From Paramarasmius palmivorus (taxonomy: Eukaryota > Basidiomycota > Agaricomycetes > Agaricales > Marasmiaceae): 64,000 bases of DNA. Made by a program: the position numbers and the translations under genes. The stretch lies in the NCBI GenBank assembly GCA_037176845.1, contig JAYKXP010000011.1, positions 858,116 through 922,115 of the forward strand, read 5' to 3'. This document shows, in pieces, positions 21,143 through 30,545 of this stretch. How positions within the stretch are numbered: position 1 is the stretch's first letter; each line of letters begins with the position of its first letter. Below the pieces are notes generated by a model. That model did not search any database and had not been told where the DNA came from. It was given only the letters and a program-made list of their open reading frames with translations.

Positions 21143-22642
21143 ATGGCAAATCGTCTTACAGACAAAGTTCTTGGTCACATCTTCAAGTTATGCGCCCCTA
21201 AAGACGACGGGAGTGAGGGTCGCCGTCTTACAGTATACTCCCTTCGTACAGTTTGTACCAAATGGCGCAGGATTGCACTCGAAGACCAGAGTCTATGGAC
21301 CGTCATCAATGTCTGCCATCCCCAACCAAAAGACGTCGAGATGTTCAACACGCTGTTACAGGATTCCTCGCCCTTGCCTATCAGGCTCGTACTGCGGGCC
21401 ACTCACCAGCATAAAACCTCTCTCACTCGCATTCACAAGCTATGTTTGGCCCACGTCACTCGTTGGCAATCTATCACCCTCGATATTCAGTTTCCGTTCA
21501 GCCAGTACATATTTCCCCCGGACCAGCACCAGCTCCCCATTCTGCACAGGATCCGGTTGTTGAACTCGCCTATGTCTGACTTCGACAATGCGATGGCAAT
21601 TTTTGGTCGTGTTCAATGTTTGCCTGCATTGAAAGCCCTTCATTTACACTCTTTCCCTCACACTCGAGATTCTGACGACGAGGTCATCAGTGCTCTGTCG
21701 TTTTTGCAACCTCGGAGTTTTGCCTTCCTCACGTTTCTGAGGGGGTCTTTCATTTTCGATGATCGATTCCTCTTCCTGTTGCGCCGCCTCCCTGTTCTTC
21801 AGCATCTCGAAGTAGACAACTTGTACGAAGGTCCAGTGGATCATTCCGACCTACCCAGTATTCGTTTGCCAGAACTGCAAGTTCTGGTACTACGTGTACC
21901 AGGGGAAACAGCGGGGGACTTTCTGTCTCTCTTATCGGCTGTGAGATTAACACAGCTAGATTTATCCCAGTTCACCCTGCTTTGGAGTGTGATAAACGCC
22001 GGTTTAGCTTCCTGGCCTACTATGCAACTCAGACACATGTCGGGGTCGTTTCGGCTGGAAACAATCAACGATTGGTTGTCACTACTCGCCTTCACGGAAA
22101 CACGGCTGACATTGGCGGTCAGCCTCGATTTTGTCTTACAAGTTGGGTTCTCCGATGAGCGCCCTTGTCTTCCCTCGGGGTTTTCCAAGATCCCGATGAC
22201 GAAGCTCGAGGTCTTGACATTACGATGTTATGATAAGATCCTCACACAACAGTGGCTCGCCGGTTTGGAATACTTCGTGATTCGGGAGTTCCGCGTGTTC
22301 TGCTCCCCTGTGCCCCTGTCACTCTCTGAATCTTTTCGGCGCTGTAATAGTGGTGTACAGGAGCTTTCAGTGATCGTAGACGACGGCAACGATGCAGTGG
22401 AGCTGCTCCTGTGTAAATGCTTCTCGGATATTCGTAGTCTCTCGATCGCTGTCGGGAAAGGTGACCCGGTCATGATGTTGTTGGGAGGAAAGGAAAATGC
22501 GCCATTTCCTCGGTTGTCTTGCCTGGTGATCAGATTAGACGAGTATACCTCTCAATTGTACCATGCTATGTGCAAGCGTCGAAAACAGATAATGCCTTAC
22601 ATTACTATCATTCCGTTATTGTGCTCTGATAGACATTATTGA
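21143..22642 (+). CDS. F-box protein 5
   Basis: Single exon, 499 residues, with the start in good context (GAGCATGG). The F-box begins almost at the N-terminus: LTDKVLGHIFKLCAP, then RTVCTKWRRIALE and LWTVINV. The C-terminal part is a series of hydrophobic/polar repeats without a named domain. It is more diverged than the main paralogue groups. Tail-to-head with F-box gene 6, with only about 150 bp between them. Confidence 0.8.
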   Translation: MANRLTDKVLGHIFKLCAPKDDGSEGRRLTVYSLRTVCTKWRRIALEDQSLWTVINVCHPQPKDVEMFNTLLQDSSPLPIRLVLRATHQHKTSLTRIHKLCLAHVTRWQSITLDIQFPFSQYIFPPDQHQLPILHRIRLLNSPMSDFDNAMAIFGRVQCLPALKALHLHSFPHTRDSDDEVISALSFLQPRSFAFLTFLRGSFIFDDRFLFLLRRLPVLQHLEVDNLYEGPVDHSDLPSIRLPELQVLVLRVPGETAGDFLSLLSAVRLTQLDLSQFTLLWSVINAGLASWPTMQLRHMSGSFRLETINDWLSLLAFTETRLTLAVSLDFVLQVGFSDERPCLPSGFSKIPMTKLEVLTLRCYDKILTQQWLAGLEYFVIREFRVFCSPVPLSLSESFRRCNSGVQELSVIVDDGNDAVELLLCKCFSDIRSLSIAVGKGDPVMMLLGGKENAPFPRLSCLVIRLDEYTSQLYHAMCKRRKQIMPYITIIPLLCSDRHY

Positions 22643-22794
22643 TCTGTGATTATTACATTTAATGGTTTGACCTGTCGTACCGTCGAAAAATATTTACAAG
22701 ATTCTCGGGCAATTTTGACCCCTGTGTACCGCCAGTAACTCCTGTGTCACCGTCCATTAACAAGAATCTTCATAGCCGTCTGCAAACCCCCGGA

Positions 22795-24252
22795 ATGATT
22801 TCTTTTCAACTAGAAACCCGGAAACCCACCATGGCACCAGAGGTGCTTTACGCCATCTTCATACACCTGAAATGCGACATCGACACGCCTTTTACACATC
22901 TTCTCCGCGTTTCTTGGGTCTGTCGATATTGGCGAACTGTTGTTCTCGGTCGCTCGTCGTTATGGGACTCCTTATCCATCATTTCCCCGAAATGCTCTCA
23001 CATCGAAATGGCCTCACTTTGGCTCCATAGAGGGAGACCGATGCTGGTGGATATATACCTGGAAAACAACGATTCGTCCGCGAGAGATGCCTTCAGTGGG
23101 CTGCTATCTATAGTCGCCGACCATTCCTCGAGATTGAAGAGCATTGCCATTGTCAGCACCGTCGATATCTCCGTACCTCGCCAGTACAGTCGTCCACTCG
23201 CCCCCGCTAAACACCTACGGGAAGTACGGATCAATTGTGCGAATATGACTCCTACTGTCCGGGACTATGTTGTCGGTTTCATACAATCAAGCCAATTGAC
23301 TTCGCTTGTTATGTCCCAGTTGTTCGCTGGAATGGATGGCGTATCGTGCATTACACCGTCATTCGCTACGCTCCTAGAGCTTGTGTGCGGATTCGACGTA
23401 CATATGACCCAGATACTCGCCGAGCTCCCTGCGATCCGATCATTGGAATTGGATGTATTCGGCGCGTCTTTGGGGAGTGCCCTGGGCGAGAAAGAGAAAG
23501 TAGAACTGCCGATACTCGAGCTTTCAATAACCGGAAACGACGAATCGAAATGCTCGTTTCTCCGACGGGTTGTGTGTCCCCAGCTGGAAACATTTCGGGT
23601 AAACAAGGGAGTCGATCAAACGCTCAAGATCGACGCTCTTTCTTCCTTTATCTGTGCCAGTGGTCGCGTTCTGAAAGGTCTGTATGTCACGTTAGGAGAA
23701 GACACTCCCCACCGCTTCAAACTGCGTTCCCTGTTTCGCGATTTACCCGCGTTGGAGATATTGCACCTTTCCTGCCCGGGGGAGGTCTGTTGGGATCGTA
23801 TGCATTACGAGTTTCTCCCGAACCTTACGGAGCTTCACTACGGACAACAATTGCCGTCATCTCTGGGCACAGTTATAGCCCTTGGCCTCCCGACGGCACG
23901 TTTGCGCTCTTTAAGGATAGACGGTCCAGTCGTCCGTTTCGAGGAGACGCTGAAGCATCTAATCTCTACATGTAGTGGTCTCAGAGCCTTGAGCATCACG
24001 CTATGTCCCAACACGCACCTGGCCGTCTTCCTTTCTGCGATATCTTTGTGTGGCACATGGGACCATCTTACGACCCTCTGTATAACAGTTGAAGACGCTA
24101 CATCGATAATCAGACACCTCCTTCGTTTTCCGTGGTGTCTTTCGTCCTTGCGCACACTGGAGATTCATTCGGAATCGATCGATATATATCGAGCCCAGAA
24201 ACTGGAAGAAATCCGAGAATTGAAAGTCGAAATATGTGGTTTTAATAGATAA
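22795..24252 (+). CDS. F-box protein 6
   Basis: Single exon of 485 residues from ATG 22795. A second ATG at 22831 has the better Kozak context (CCACCATGG) and may be the real start. F-box: MAPEVLYAIFIHL, then VSWVCRYWRTVVL and LWDSLSII. The GTG at 22744 that opens the frame is not used as a start in eukaryotes. No GTGCAAC hairpin is seen upstream. Presumed SCF substrate receptor. Confidence 0.8.
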   Translation: MISFQLETRKPTMAPEVLYAIFIHLKCDIDTPFTHLLRVSWVCRYWRTVVLGRSSLWDSLSIISPKCSHIEMASLWLHRGRPMLVDIYLENNDSSARDAFSGLLSIVADHSSRLKSIAIVSTVDISVPRQYSRPLAPAKHLREVRINCANMTPTVRDYVVGFIQSSQLTSLVMSQLFAGMDGVSCITPSFATLLELVCGFDVHMTQILAELPAIRSLELDVFGASLGSALGEKEKVELPILELSITGNDESKCSFLRRVVCPQLETFRVNKGVDQTLKIDALSSFICASGRVLKGLYVTLGEDTPHRFKLRSLFRDLPALEILHLSCPGEVCWDRMHYEFLPNLTELHYGQQLPSSLGTVIALGLPTARLRSLRIDGPVVRFEETLKHLISTCSGLRALSITLCPNTHLAVFLSAISLCGTWDHLTTLCITVEDATSIIRHLLRFPWCLSSLRTLEIHSESIDIYRAQKLEEIRELKVEICGFNR

Positions 24253-24785
24253 TCGGTAGGCCTCTGATTTTTTCGTCGTGTCCTGTCTCTAACGAGCATA
24301 ACAGGAACATACGGGCGCCTGCTGCTTTTGCTTCTCGACTGCGTCCTCGTCGACTGTGATTATGTTGCAGCACTTCTTGGCCCAGTTATTCCTTACAGAG
24401 CTGTGTATTTGTTTCTCTCCAGTTCGTCTTTTCTTGTTTAGTAGGAGTATGCCTTTTAAATCAAGATTTTATCGTTTAATTGGCGCTATTATGTGACATT
24501 GGAATCTCGTGCGCTGGGTATAATAACTTGTATGGTAGTTAGTGTTGATGGAAATAAAGACGGAGGTTGAAACTTTCGAACTCGCAGATACCAAGATAAC
24601 TATATATATAAATAAATAAATAAAAATCATATTAAAAAATAAAAAATAAAAAATAAAATAAAAAAAGCCACAAAACGAGCGAGGTTTTGTCGCGGGGCAT
24701 GGGTATATAGCTATGAAAAGACGGAAGGTCGGTCTAATAAACTCTGAGGTGAAAGTTCAACCCGCCGCTCCCGGGATAATCCCAC
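24253..24785. other. convergent intergenic region with A/T-rich tract
   Basis: Lies between the ends of F-box gene 6 (+) and the minus-strand gene at 24786. Apart from the A/T tract at 24601-24666 nothing is recognised. Confidence 0.45.
24601..24666. repeat. A/T-rich simple repeat
   Basis: TATATA followed by runs of AAATA and AAAAAT units over about 66 bp. Could be a decayed poly(A) tail or slippage product; no retroelement coding sequence is next to it. Confidence 0.8.
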
Positions 24786-25945
24786 TCAACAATTTAGTGT
24801 TGGCGCGACTTCTTTCACGAAGAGTAGTTTGGTGGAAGAATGATGGAACGGGTCCCGATCCATGGGTCGCGAGGCAACCACGCCCTTCGCCTTGTTCCAT
24901 GTTTCTGCCCACATAGCACGATATCCAGCGTGTAGAAAAAGGGCGCTTATAGGTCGGTTGTCGCGGCACCAATAGAATCCGGACGAAAGAAAGACCACTT
25001 TGCGGTTGTATGACAAGTCCGCCATCGCTTTCAGGTAATCCTCCTGTTGTCCTGCGATGTGATATGCCCGTATCGCAACCACTTCGACGTTGGCAGGTAT
25101 TTCTATACCCTGCAAGGACCGGAAGCCTGATTCCCAATCGAATTTATCGAGAATAATGGCAGCGCGCTCCAGAGTGTGTAAGCGAGTAAACGTCAGGGGG
25201 AGCGGTAGGTCTGCCCACCCCTCTACGTTTATCACTTCCAAGACGAGTTCTTGCAGAACCGGCCAGGAAGAAACGATATCCGCCTCAGCCAGAACCGGGA
25301 ATTCGTATCGGTTGTTATTGTCTCCGTTTTCACGATACGTCCTTCCGATCGAGTGATAAACCCGGACAGTTTCTGCCTCTTCTAGCAGAAGATAATGTGG
25401 GGCGTATAACGTTCGCAGACGAGGGAAGGTGGTGGTACGAATTGCGGATACGATTAGCGGATGTGAAGGGATTTCCAACGCCAGATGTTCTAAAGATGCA
25501 GCGACAGCCCGAAGAAAGGTTCCTAGTGACACTGGGAAGTCCACGAGCGAGTTGGGTAAGGTCGGATCTCGTACAAGGTAGGTTCCGCGACATCGAATAT
25601 AGACCTTGACTATATTGATACTCACAAACGGGACATCGCTGAAACGACGGGCATAATAATGCAATGTATCACGGTTAGTGATTGTGACCTTTCGGTAAAG
25701 CAAAGGGAGGAGACTGGATGTTGATCGTTTAATGAATGTATCACGGTGGTCTCCGAATTTACTCACTATCGGGTCAAGGTGGTGTGGATTACCAGAAAAC
25801 GCTCTCTCTCCTCTCTCCCAGTTGTGACAACCGCATGCTTCAAAATCTCCAGTACAACATCGAACGGGATATGTTGTGGTGAGAATCCTCTTCGTGCGCG
25901 TGTCGCCCTGGGCTGAGGCAAGACGAGCCTTTTCCTTTTCGACAT
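24786..25945 (-). CDS. F-box-like protein 7 (divergent group)
   Basis: Exons 25945-25767 and 25713-24786 on the minus strand, joined across a 53-nt intron in phase 2, give 368 residues. The start MSKRKRLVLP lies just after a probable leader intron. IPFDVVLEILKHAV at about residue 27 looks like the first helix of an F-box; the VCxxW part is replaced by LLPLLYRKVTI. It is a paralogue of the gene at 39255: both have LxPLLYR/LCRTLYR, HP(L/L)IxxA(I/L)RTTxFxRL, a TxRxYxS block and a WP/SxLxxLxLxV block. It is the only minus-strand member of the array, and the hairpin at 26122 points toward it. Confidence 0.7.
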
Positions 25946-26121
25946 TCTGGAACGGAAAAAGTTCAAAGAGACACTTCAATTCAGTAATTCTTTAACTTAC
26001 CACTCTATGCAGGCTTGGTCGATGGGTCTTCCGTGTCGCGTTGGATGTCATTTTGAGTAGATTTCAGACACACAGGAGCATCCTGTATCCCTGTAACCGA
26101 TTGGTTTCCGGCACATTGTAG

Positions 26122-26144
26122 TGTCGGCGGTTGCACCGCTGACA
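26122..26144 (-). repeat. GTGCAAC hairpin, copy 9
   Basis: TGTCGGCG and CGCTGACA pair at 7 of 8 positions; the loop reads GTGCAAC on the minus strand. It lies 177 bp upstream of the minus-strand gene 7 start, in that gene's direction. Confidence 0.75.
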
Positions 26145-26305
26145 TGGAACAGCGCAGAACGGGCCAAGAGACAAATCATGCGAAGCAGTACTGACTGGGA
26201 CTCTGAGGGAAGGTGTGTCACTGGGGTCACTGTGTGGCTATGCTCTGAGTTTGAGATCTGACGGACATGACGTCAGCTAAACACGAGTTTGCTTAAACGC
26301 TGAAG

Positions 26306-26328
26306 CGCTGAAGGTGCAACCCTCAGCG
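26306..26328 (+). repeat. GTGCAAC hairpin, copy 10
   Basis: CGCTGAAG and CCTCAGCG pair at 7 of 8 positions around GTGCAAC. It lies 362 bp upstream of F-box gene 8 on the same strand. Its stem resembles that of copy 9 (CGCTGA), so the pair may be an inverted duplication. Confidence 0.7.
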
Positions 26329-26689
26329 ATGCTGCAAAAACCGACATAGATGCCAATTGTGGAGCTGTGGATCGACGGTAACCCATGAAAAGTTCACATA
26401 TGGAGATGTATACCTACTGAAACCCTCCGCTTGCGATTATCCTGTGCTTCGACGAAGGCACGACGAAATCTGGATGATACACAGCTCGTAGGCCAGTTAC
26501 AAGCCCAGCAGGTCGTCCTTTTCTCAACGGAAACCTCTTGTACCTTTCGTGATTGGAAAGAGGGAGGATAAACATAGCTCCTGTGTCAACGAAGGAGAGG
26601 GGCAGCCTGGTCTGTCTATAAAACGGGGCTTCGTTTGTCCCTTGCTCGCGCATCCGATCAATGGTCGTCGGACGCTGTAGATTCCAGTC

Positions 26690-28381
26690 ATGCAAGGAAG
26701 CCAGCTTATCTCGCCTGCAGGTAAATCCGTCTATTTTATGGGTCCCTTATTGGCTCTAACTTTTACTTCTCAGGTGTGTCCAGATTTGGCGTTGGTGTCC
26801 TTCGCAGAGGATCCCACTGCAGATCTTCCCACCGAAATTCTGTTGTCTATCTTCAAATATCGCCATACCAGTGCACGTTCGAGTAACACCGCAACAAAAT
26901 CAATTTCGGATTTGCAATTGGTTTGCGTGCGCTGGCGGAACGTCATCAGCACGTCTCCGCCTTTGTGGACGGCAATAGAAGTCGTGAATCCAAACTACAG
27001 ATATCTTTCCGCGGTTCGGTTGTGTCTCGAAAGATCGGGGTACCTCCCAATCGATGTCGTACTCTGTGAATGGGAACATTCCGATCCAGACTTCATGCCT
27101 GCAATCTGTCAACTGCTCGCCGAGTGCCTTCCTCGCTGTCGTTCACTACACCTGAAGTCGACGCTGTCCCGCCCCTTTCCGAATCTGATCCCCTTACACG
27201 CCACACGCCTTTCACTGTATTTGCCATTCACGGAGGAGGTTCACATAGAAATGTATTGGGGGTTGTCTCTGAGAGATGCCGAAAAATGGGTCACTATGCT
27301 GTCCAAGGCACCGAAACTGACGAGTGTGGTTTGGGACACCGACATTCACGACGGGTGCAGTGTTGATGAAGTACTCGGAGATAATTGGATTCGATTGTCG
27401 CCGAATGTCCCTTCTGGAGGTGTATTTTGGAGCACGATAACTGTCCTCAAGACTTCTTTGACGTTATCAGGTCGCACTATCAGCGTCCTTTCTTCGCTGG
27501 TTTCCTTACGCACCCTCGTCTTGCACGATTGCCAGCTCGACGCAGCCTTCGATGATACACCTCCTCCCCTAGTTTGGTCCTCTGTCGAGAGGATCGCTAT
27601 CAATGCGTCACGGGCGGCCACGCGTGTCCTTCTCGCCGGTTTTTCTTTTCCGTCTTTGAAATCTCTCGATATAGAAGAATGCAGTGTCAACCTGGACCAT
27701 TTTACGTCTTTCTGTGTACGTTCACGATGCAGGCTGCGATTCCTTTCTTTGTCCGTGTGGGACCCGGATGCTCAACAGTTGGAAACGTTCTGCGAGGTCC
27801 TCCGGTGCGAACTTCGCGATATACAGGAGCTCCGTCTTGATTTCACCGCTCCTGTCCTGCTTACCAGGGACTCCCGTGCATTACAGGACGTTCCAATAGT
27901 GCCTTTACCATCGCTCCATACCTTACATCTCACCTCTCGGTTTAGCGGCTTCTTTCATGCAGCGCTATTCTACCGCTTTCGTTGTCCGGCGCTCACCACG
28001 CTCGACGTGAGATCGCCGGAGAATTGCATGTCGTCGATGTTGTACATGCTGATTCACTCCGCCTGCTTGGTGTCTTGTCTGAATCTCAGAGTACGAGACT
28101 CTTTACAGGATCGTACTAGCATCCGGGCGGTACTATCATGTTCCGCTCTACTCAACCTACGTCATTTCAGCGTTGCCACAGAGAACGCGGATCCTCTTCT
28201 TGCCCAGTTGATCTCTCTGCATCACTCTCCGTCAGAATCTGCGACCCATTGGCCGAGGCTGTCTGCCGTTCACTTGAACTATGTAAAAGCCTCGGAGGGG
28301 GTGTTGTATGGGTTTGAAGAGTCCAGGCGGTATTCTACTCTAGTGACGAAAAGTCTCTCGTCGGTCCTGCACTTTCCATAA
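26690..28381 (+). CDS. F-box protein 8
   Basis: Exons 26690-26720 and 26784-28381 (63-nt intron, length divisible by three) give 542 residues. The alternative acceptor at 26773 would shift the frame, so the one ending at 26783 is preferred. F-box: LPTEILLSIFKY, then QLVCVRWRNVI and LWTAIEVV. Group of genes 3, 4 and 12: CRLRFLSLSVWD, FRCPALTTLDVRS and a SCLNLRVRD repeat. Presumed SCF substrate receptor. Confidence 0.8.
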   Translation: MQGSQLISPAGKSVYFMGPLLALTFTSQVCPDLALVSFAEDPTADLPTEILLSIFKYRHTSARSSNTATKSISDLQLVCVRWRNVISTSPPLWTAIEVVNPNYRYLSAVRLCLERSGYLPIDVVLCEWEHSDPDFMPAICQLLAECLPRCRSLHLKSTLSRPFPNLIPLHATRLSLYLPFTEEVHIEMYWGLSLRDAEKWVTMLSKAPKLTSVVWDTDIHDGCSVDEVLGDNWIRLSPNVPSGGVFWSTITVLKTSLTLSGRTISVLSSLVSLRTLVLHDCQLDAAFDDTPPPLVWSSVERIAINASRAATRVLLAGFSFPSLKSLDIEECSVNLDHFTSFCVRSRCRLRFLSLSVWDPDAQQLETFCEVLRCELRDIQELRLDFTAPVLLTRDSRALQDVPIVPLPSLHTLHLTSRFSGFFHAALFYRFRCPALTTLDVRSPENCMSSMLYMLIHSACLVSCLNLRVRDSLQDRTSIRAVLSCSALLNLRHFSVATENADPLLAQLISLHHSPSESATHWPRLSAVHLNYVKASEGVLYGFEESRRYSTLVTKSLSSVLHFP

Positions 28382-28911
28382 CATCAGTCCAAGACACTGT
28401 ATGTAGTCCCGTATGTAATTTTGTGTACTATAAAGTCTGCTCGGGCTTCGTCCGAGGTCAACGATATCATTCCGAAAGTTGCGAGAATTTCAAGAGAGGA
28501 TTCTTCAACAGCCTAGAATAATTTCACCTGCTTGAATTTGGGTAGTAACATTTCCAGTTCCGTAACCTTGGGATTATATAATTAGCATCGTGTGAACCAC
28601 GTTGCACTTGCAGGCGTCTAGCATGCCTTCGTTATTACCCTTGATGTTACTTCTGCCCCCGATAATGGTTTGAGCTGAGAGTGCAACTCTTGGCAAACCA
28701 ATGAAACACGAAATTCCGTGGTCCCGTTTTTCGAAATTTTGGGTGGATTCATGTCTCGGAAATGTGCTCTTTGCGACTTAGACAGTGGGTCTGTCTCGAC
28801 ATATAAACTCCTGACTCCTCTGACGATTTATTCAGTCCCGCCTGACCCTTTCCGACGCCCAACTCACCCGGTGACTCCTTTGGTTCGATTTCTGCTTGTC
28901 GGTTTCTTGAT
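28382..28911. other. intergenic region
   Basis: About 530 bp with hairpin copy 11; otherwise nothing recognised. Confidence 0.4.
28668..28698 (+). repeat. GTGCAAC hairpin, copy 11
   Basis: GTTTGAGCTGAGA and TCTTGGCAAAC pair at their outer five and inner three positions with a 2-nt bulge. It lies about 214 bp upstream of F-box gene 9. Confidence 0.5.
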
Positions 28912-30545
28912 ATGGATGAACAGGTATGCGGATAATCGAGTGCTCGTTTCCTTCTTATTAATCGTCTTCGTAGACCGACTGTACCAGGATTTCACCAAAC
29001 CTGCTTACCCCTGGCACTGCCCGTTCAGGGCTTTCTGCGGAAATGATAGTGGAAGTGTTGGATCGATGTGCACCCAGTGGTCGTTCTAGTGCTCGTTTGG
29101 TCTGCAGACTTTGGAACAGCCTTATCGTCGACAAAGCGGCATTCTGGAACTGTATCCGTGTCGGTCCGCGATGCGATAAACCCGAGATAGTCGACCTACA
29201 CTTGACAAGGTCGAAAGATCTTCCCTTGACCTTCACTTTCGAGCGCAGAGACAGCCATATTGGCATGCAGGAAAGCAGCTCCAAGAAGATGCTGAAATCT
29301 TTGATGCGGCATGCAGGACGTTGGGAAGATGTCTCTTTTATCCTGGTTGGCCATAAGGTGGACTGTGTTGGAGCGCAACTCAGCTCCTTCATTTCTACCG
29401 ACGTCAAGTTGCGGCTGAAAAGGCTCTACCTTTACCACGACGGACACTGGAAAACCGACGATCTCGGGGAGTTCTGGAAACTACTCGTTAGCTCTGCGGT
29501 GCTGGAAGGTGCCCGCTGGGTACAAGGGACGTTGGCAACTGGGAGATTGGATCATGTCGTAGATGCTGCACGTCGCGTAAACCTCGAGGGTCAATGGCAT
29601 AAGTTGACCTCTGTGGATTTGCAAATCGCCCACGTGGAGCCATTCCTCGACTCTCTTCGAGCCTTTTGTTCGCTTGAAGAATGTACCATTCACGAACTGT
29701 TGCATTCGAGAACGCCTTCAGCTGTCCCTGTCTTCGAAGTTCGGGCCAAGAACTTACGTTCTCTGCGTATCTCCGGGGGGGAATTTGGGAAGATGGTATT
29801 GTTAGACCGTCTTACCGTGCCCTCGCTGGTGGACTTTCGTATGTCCTGCGATGGGGTATCATTCGACTGCCTATCCTCCTTCGTTCAGCGCTCGGCTCCT
29901 CCACTTACCACGGTAGCCCTCACAATTAAGGACAGGTCTCTAGGGCCTCTTCCTCGCTTCCTGGCAATGCTTGCCACTTATGCTTCCACACTGACCGAAT
30001 TTTCGTTGGATATACGCCCCTTCCCGGGTGCCACCTCCGACTTTGCGATGGTGCAACTTCCGCCCCTGGCGATATCTTTGCCGGACGTGTGGCGATGCGT
30101 ACTCGTCATATTCGCGGACACTGGACGGCCCCTGTCTTACATTCTTGATTCTCTACACCTTCCGTCTCTCCGCGAATTGGACGTCGGCAGTCCCGTAGAA
30201 GCCGTGACCTCGCTACGACTGTTGCTGGAAAGGAGTGGTGCTCGTGTTAAGCGACTACGTGCCAACTTCGAGTGTGCAACGCCCTTGTCCCGTTTCCAGT
30301 TACTTACAAGCCAGTGGTTGGATAAGCTGGAACACATGGAGGTGCTTTGTTTTACTGCCCAGATGATCTTACACTTTATCTCCCGAAAACCGTGTCTTCT
30401 CCCCGCTCTGAAACGGGTGTCCATTTATGTGTCAACTTTTGTTGAACCCGGGGACCTTGAAGCCGTCCAGTCGAAGCGCAGTATACTCTCAGGCACAGAC
30501 GTGGACATTAAGGTTTTCGAATACCCCTTTCCGTTGGTTTTTTGA
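28912..30545 (+). CDS. F-box protein 9
   Basis: Another four-codon first exon (28912-28923, MDEQ), a 50-nt intron (28924-28973) and a long exon 28974-30545 give 527 residues. The intron is needed because TAG at 28971-28973 blocks the frame, and the F-box starts upstream of the first in-frame ATG of exon 2: LSAEMIVEVLDRCAP, RLVCRLWNSLIV, FWNCIRV. Close paralogue of gene 2 at 5331. The same tiny-first-exon design is seen in gene 1. Confidence 0.8.

Larger units (their letters stand above)
25946..26689. other. divergent promoter region with two opposed hairpins
   Basis: Shared upstream region of genes 7 (-) and 8 (+). It contains one hairpin facing each gene, 161 bp apart. Leader exon and intron of gene 7 probably occupy 25946-26050. 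Confidence 0.6.

Noticed and set aside
24601..24666. A-rich tract as poly(A) tail of a retroelement
   Set aside because: No reverse transcriptase or other retroelement sequence lies beside it; slippage is a simpler explanation.
30051..30057. GTGCAAC inside F-box gene 9, also at 39368-39374 and reversed at 28601-28607
   Set aside because: No complementary arms flank these three; they are chance occurrences of the word.
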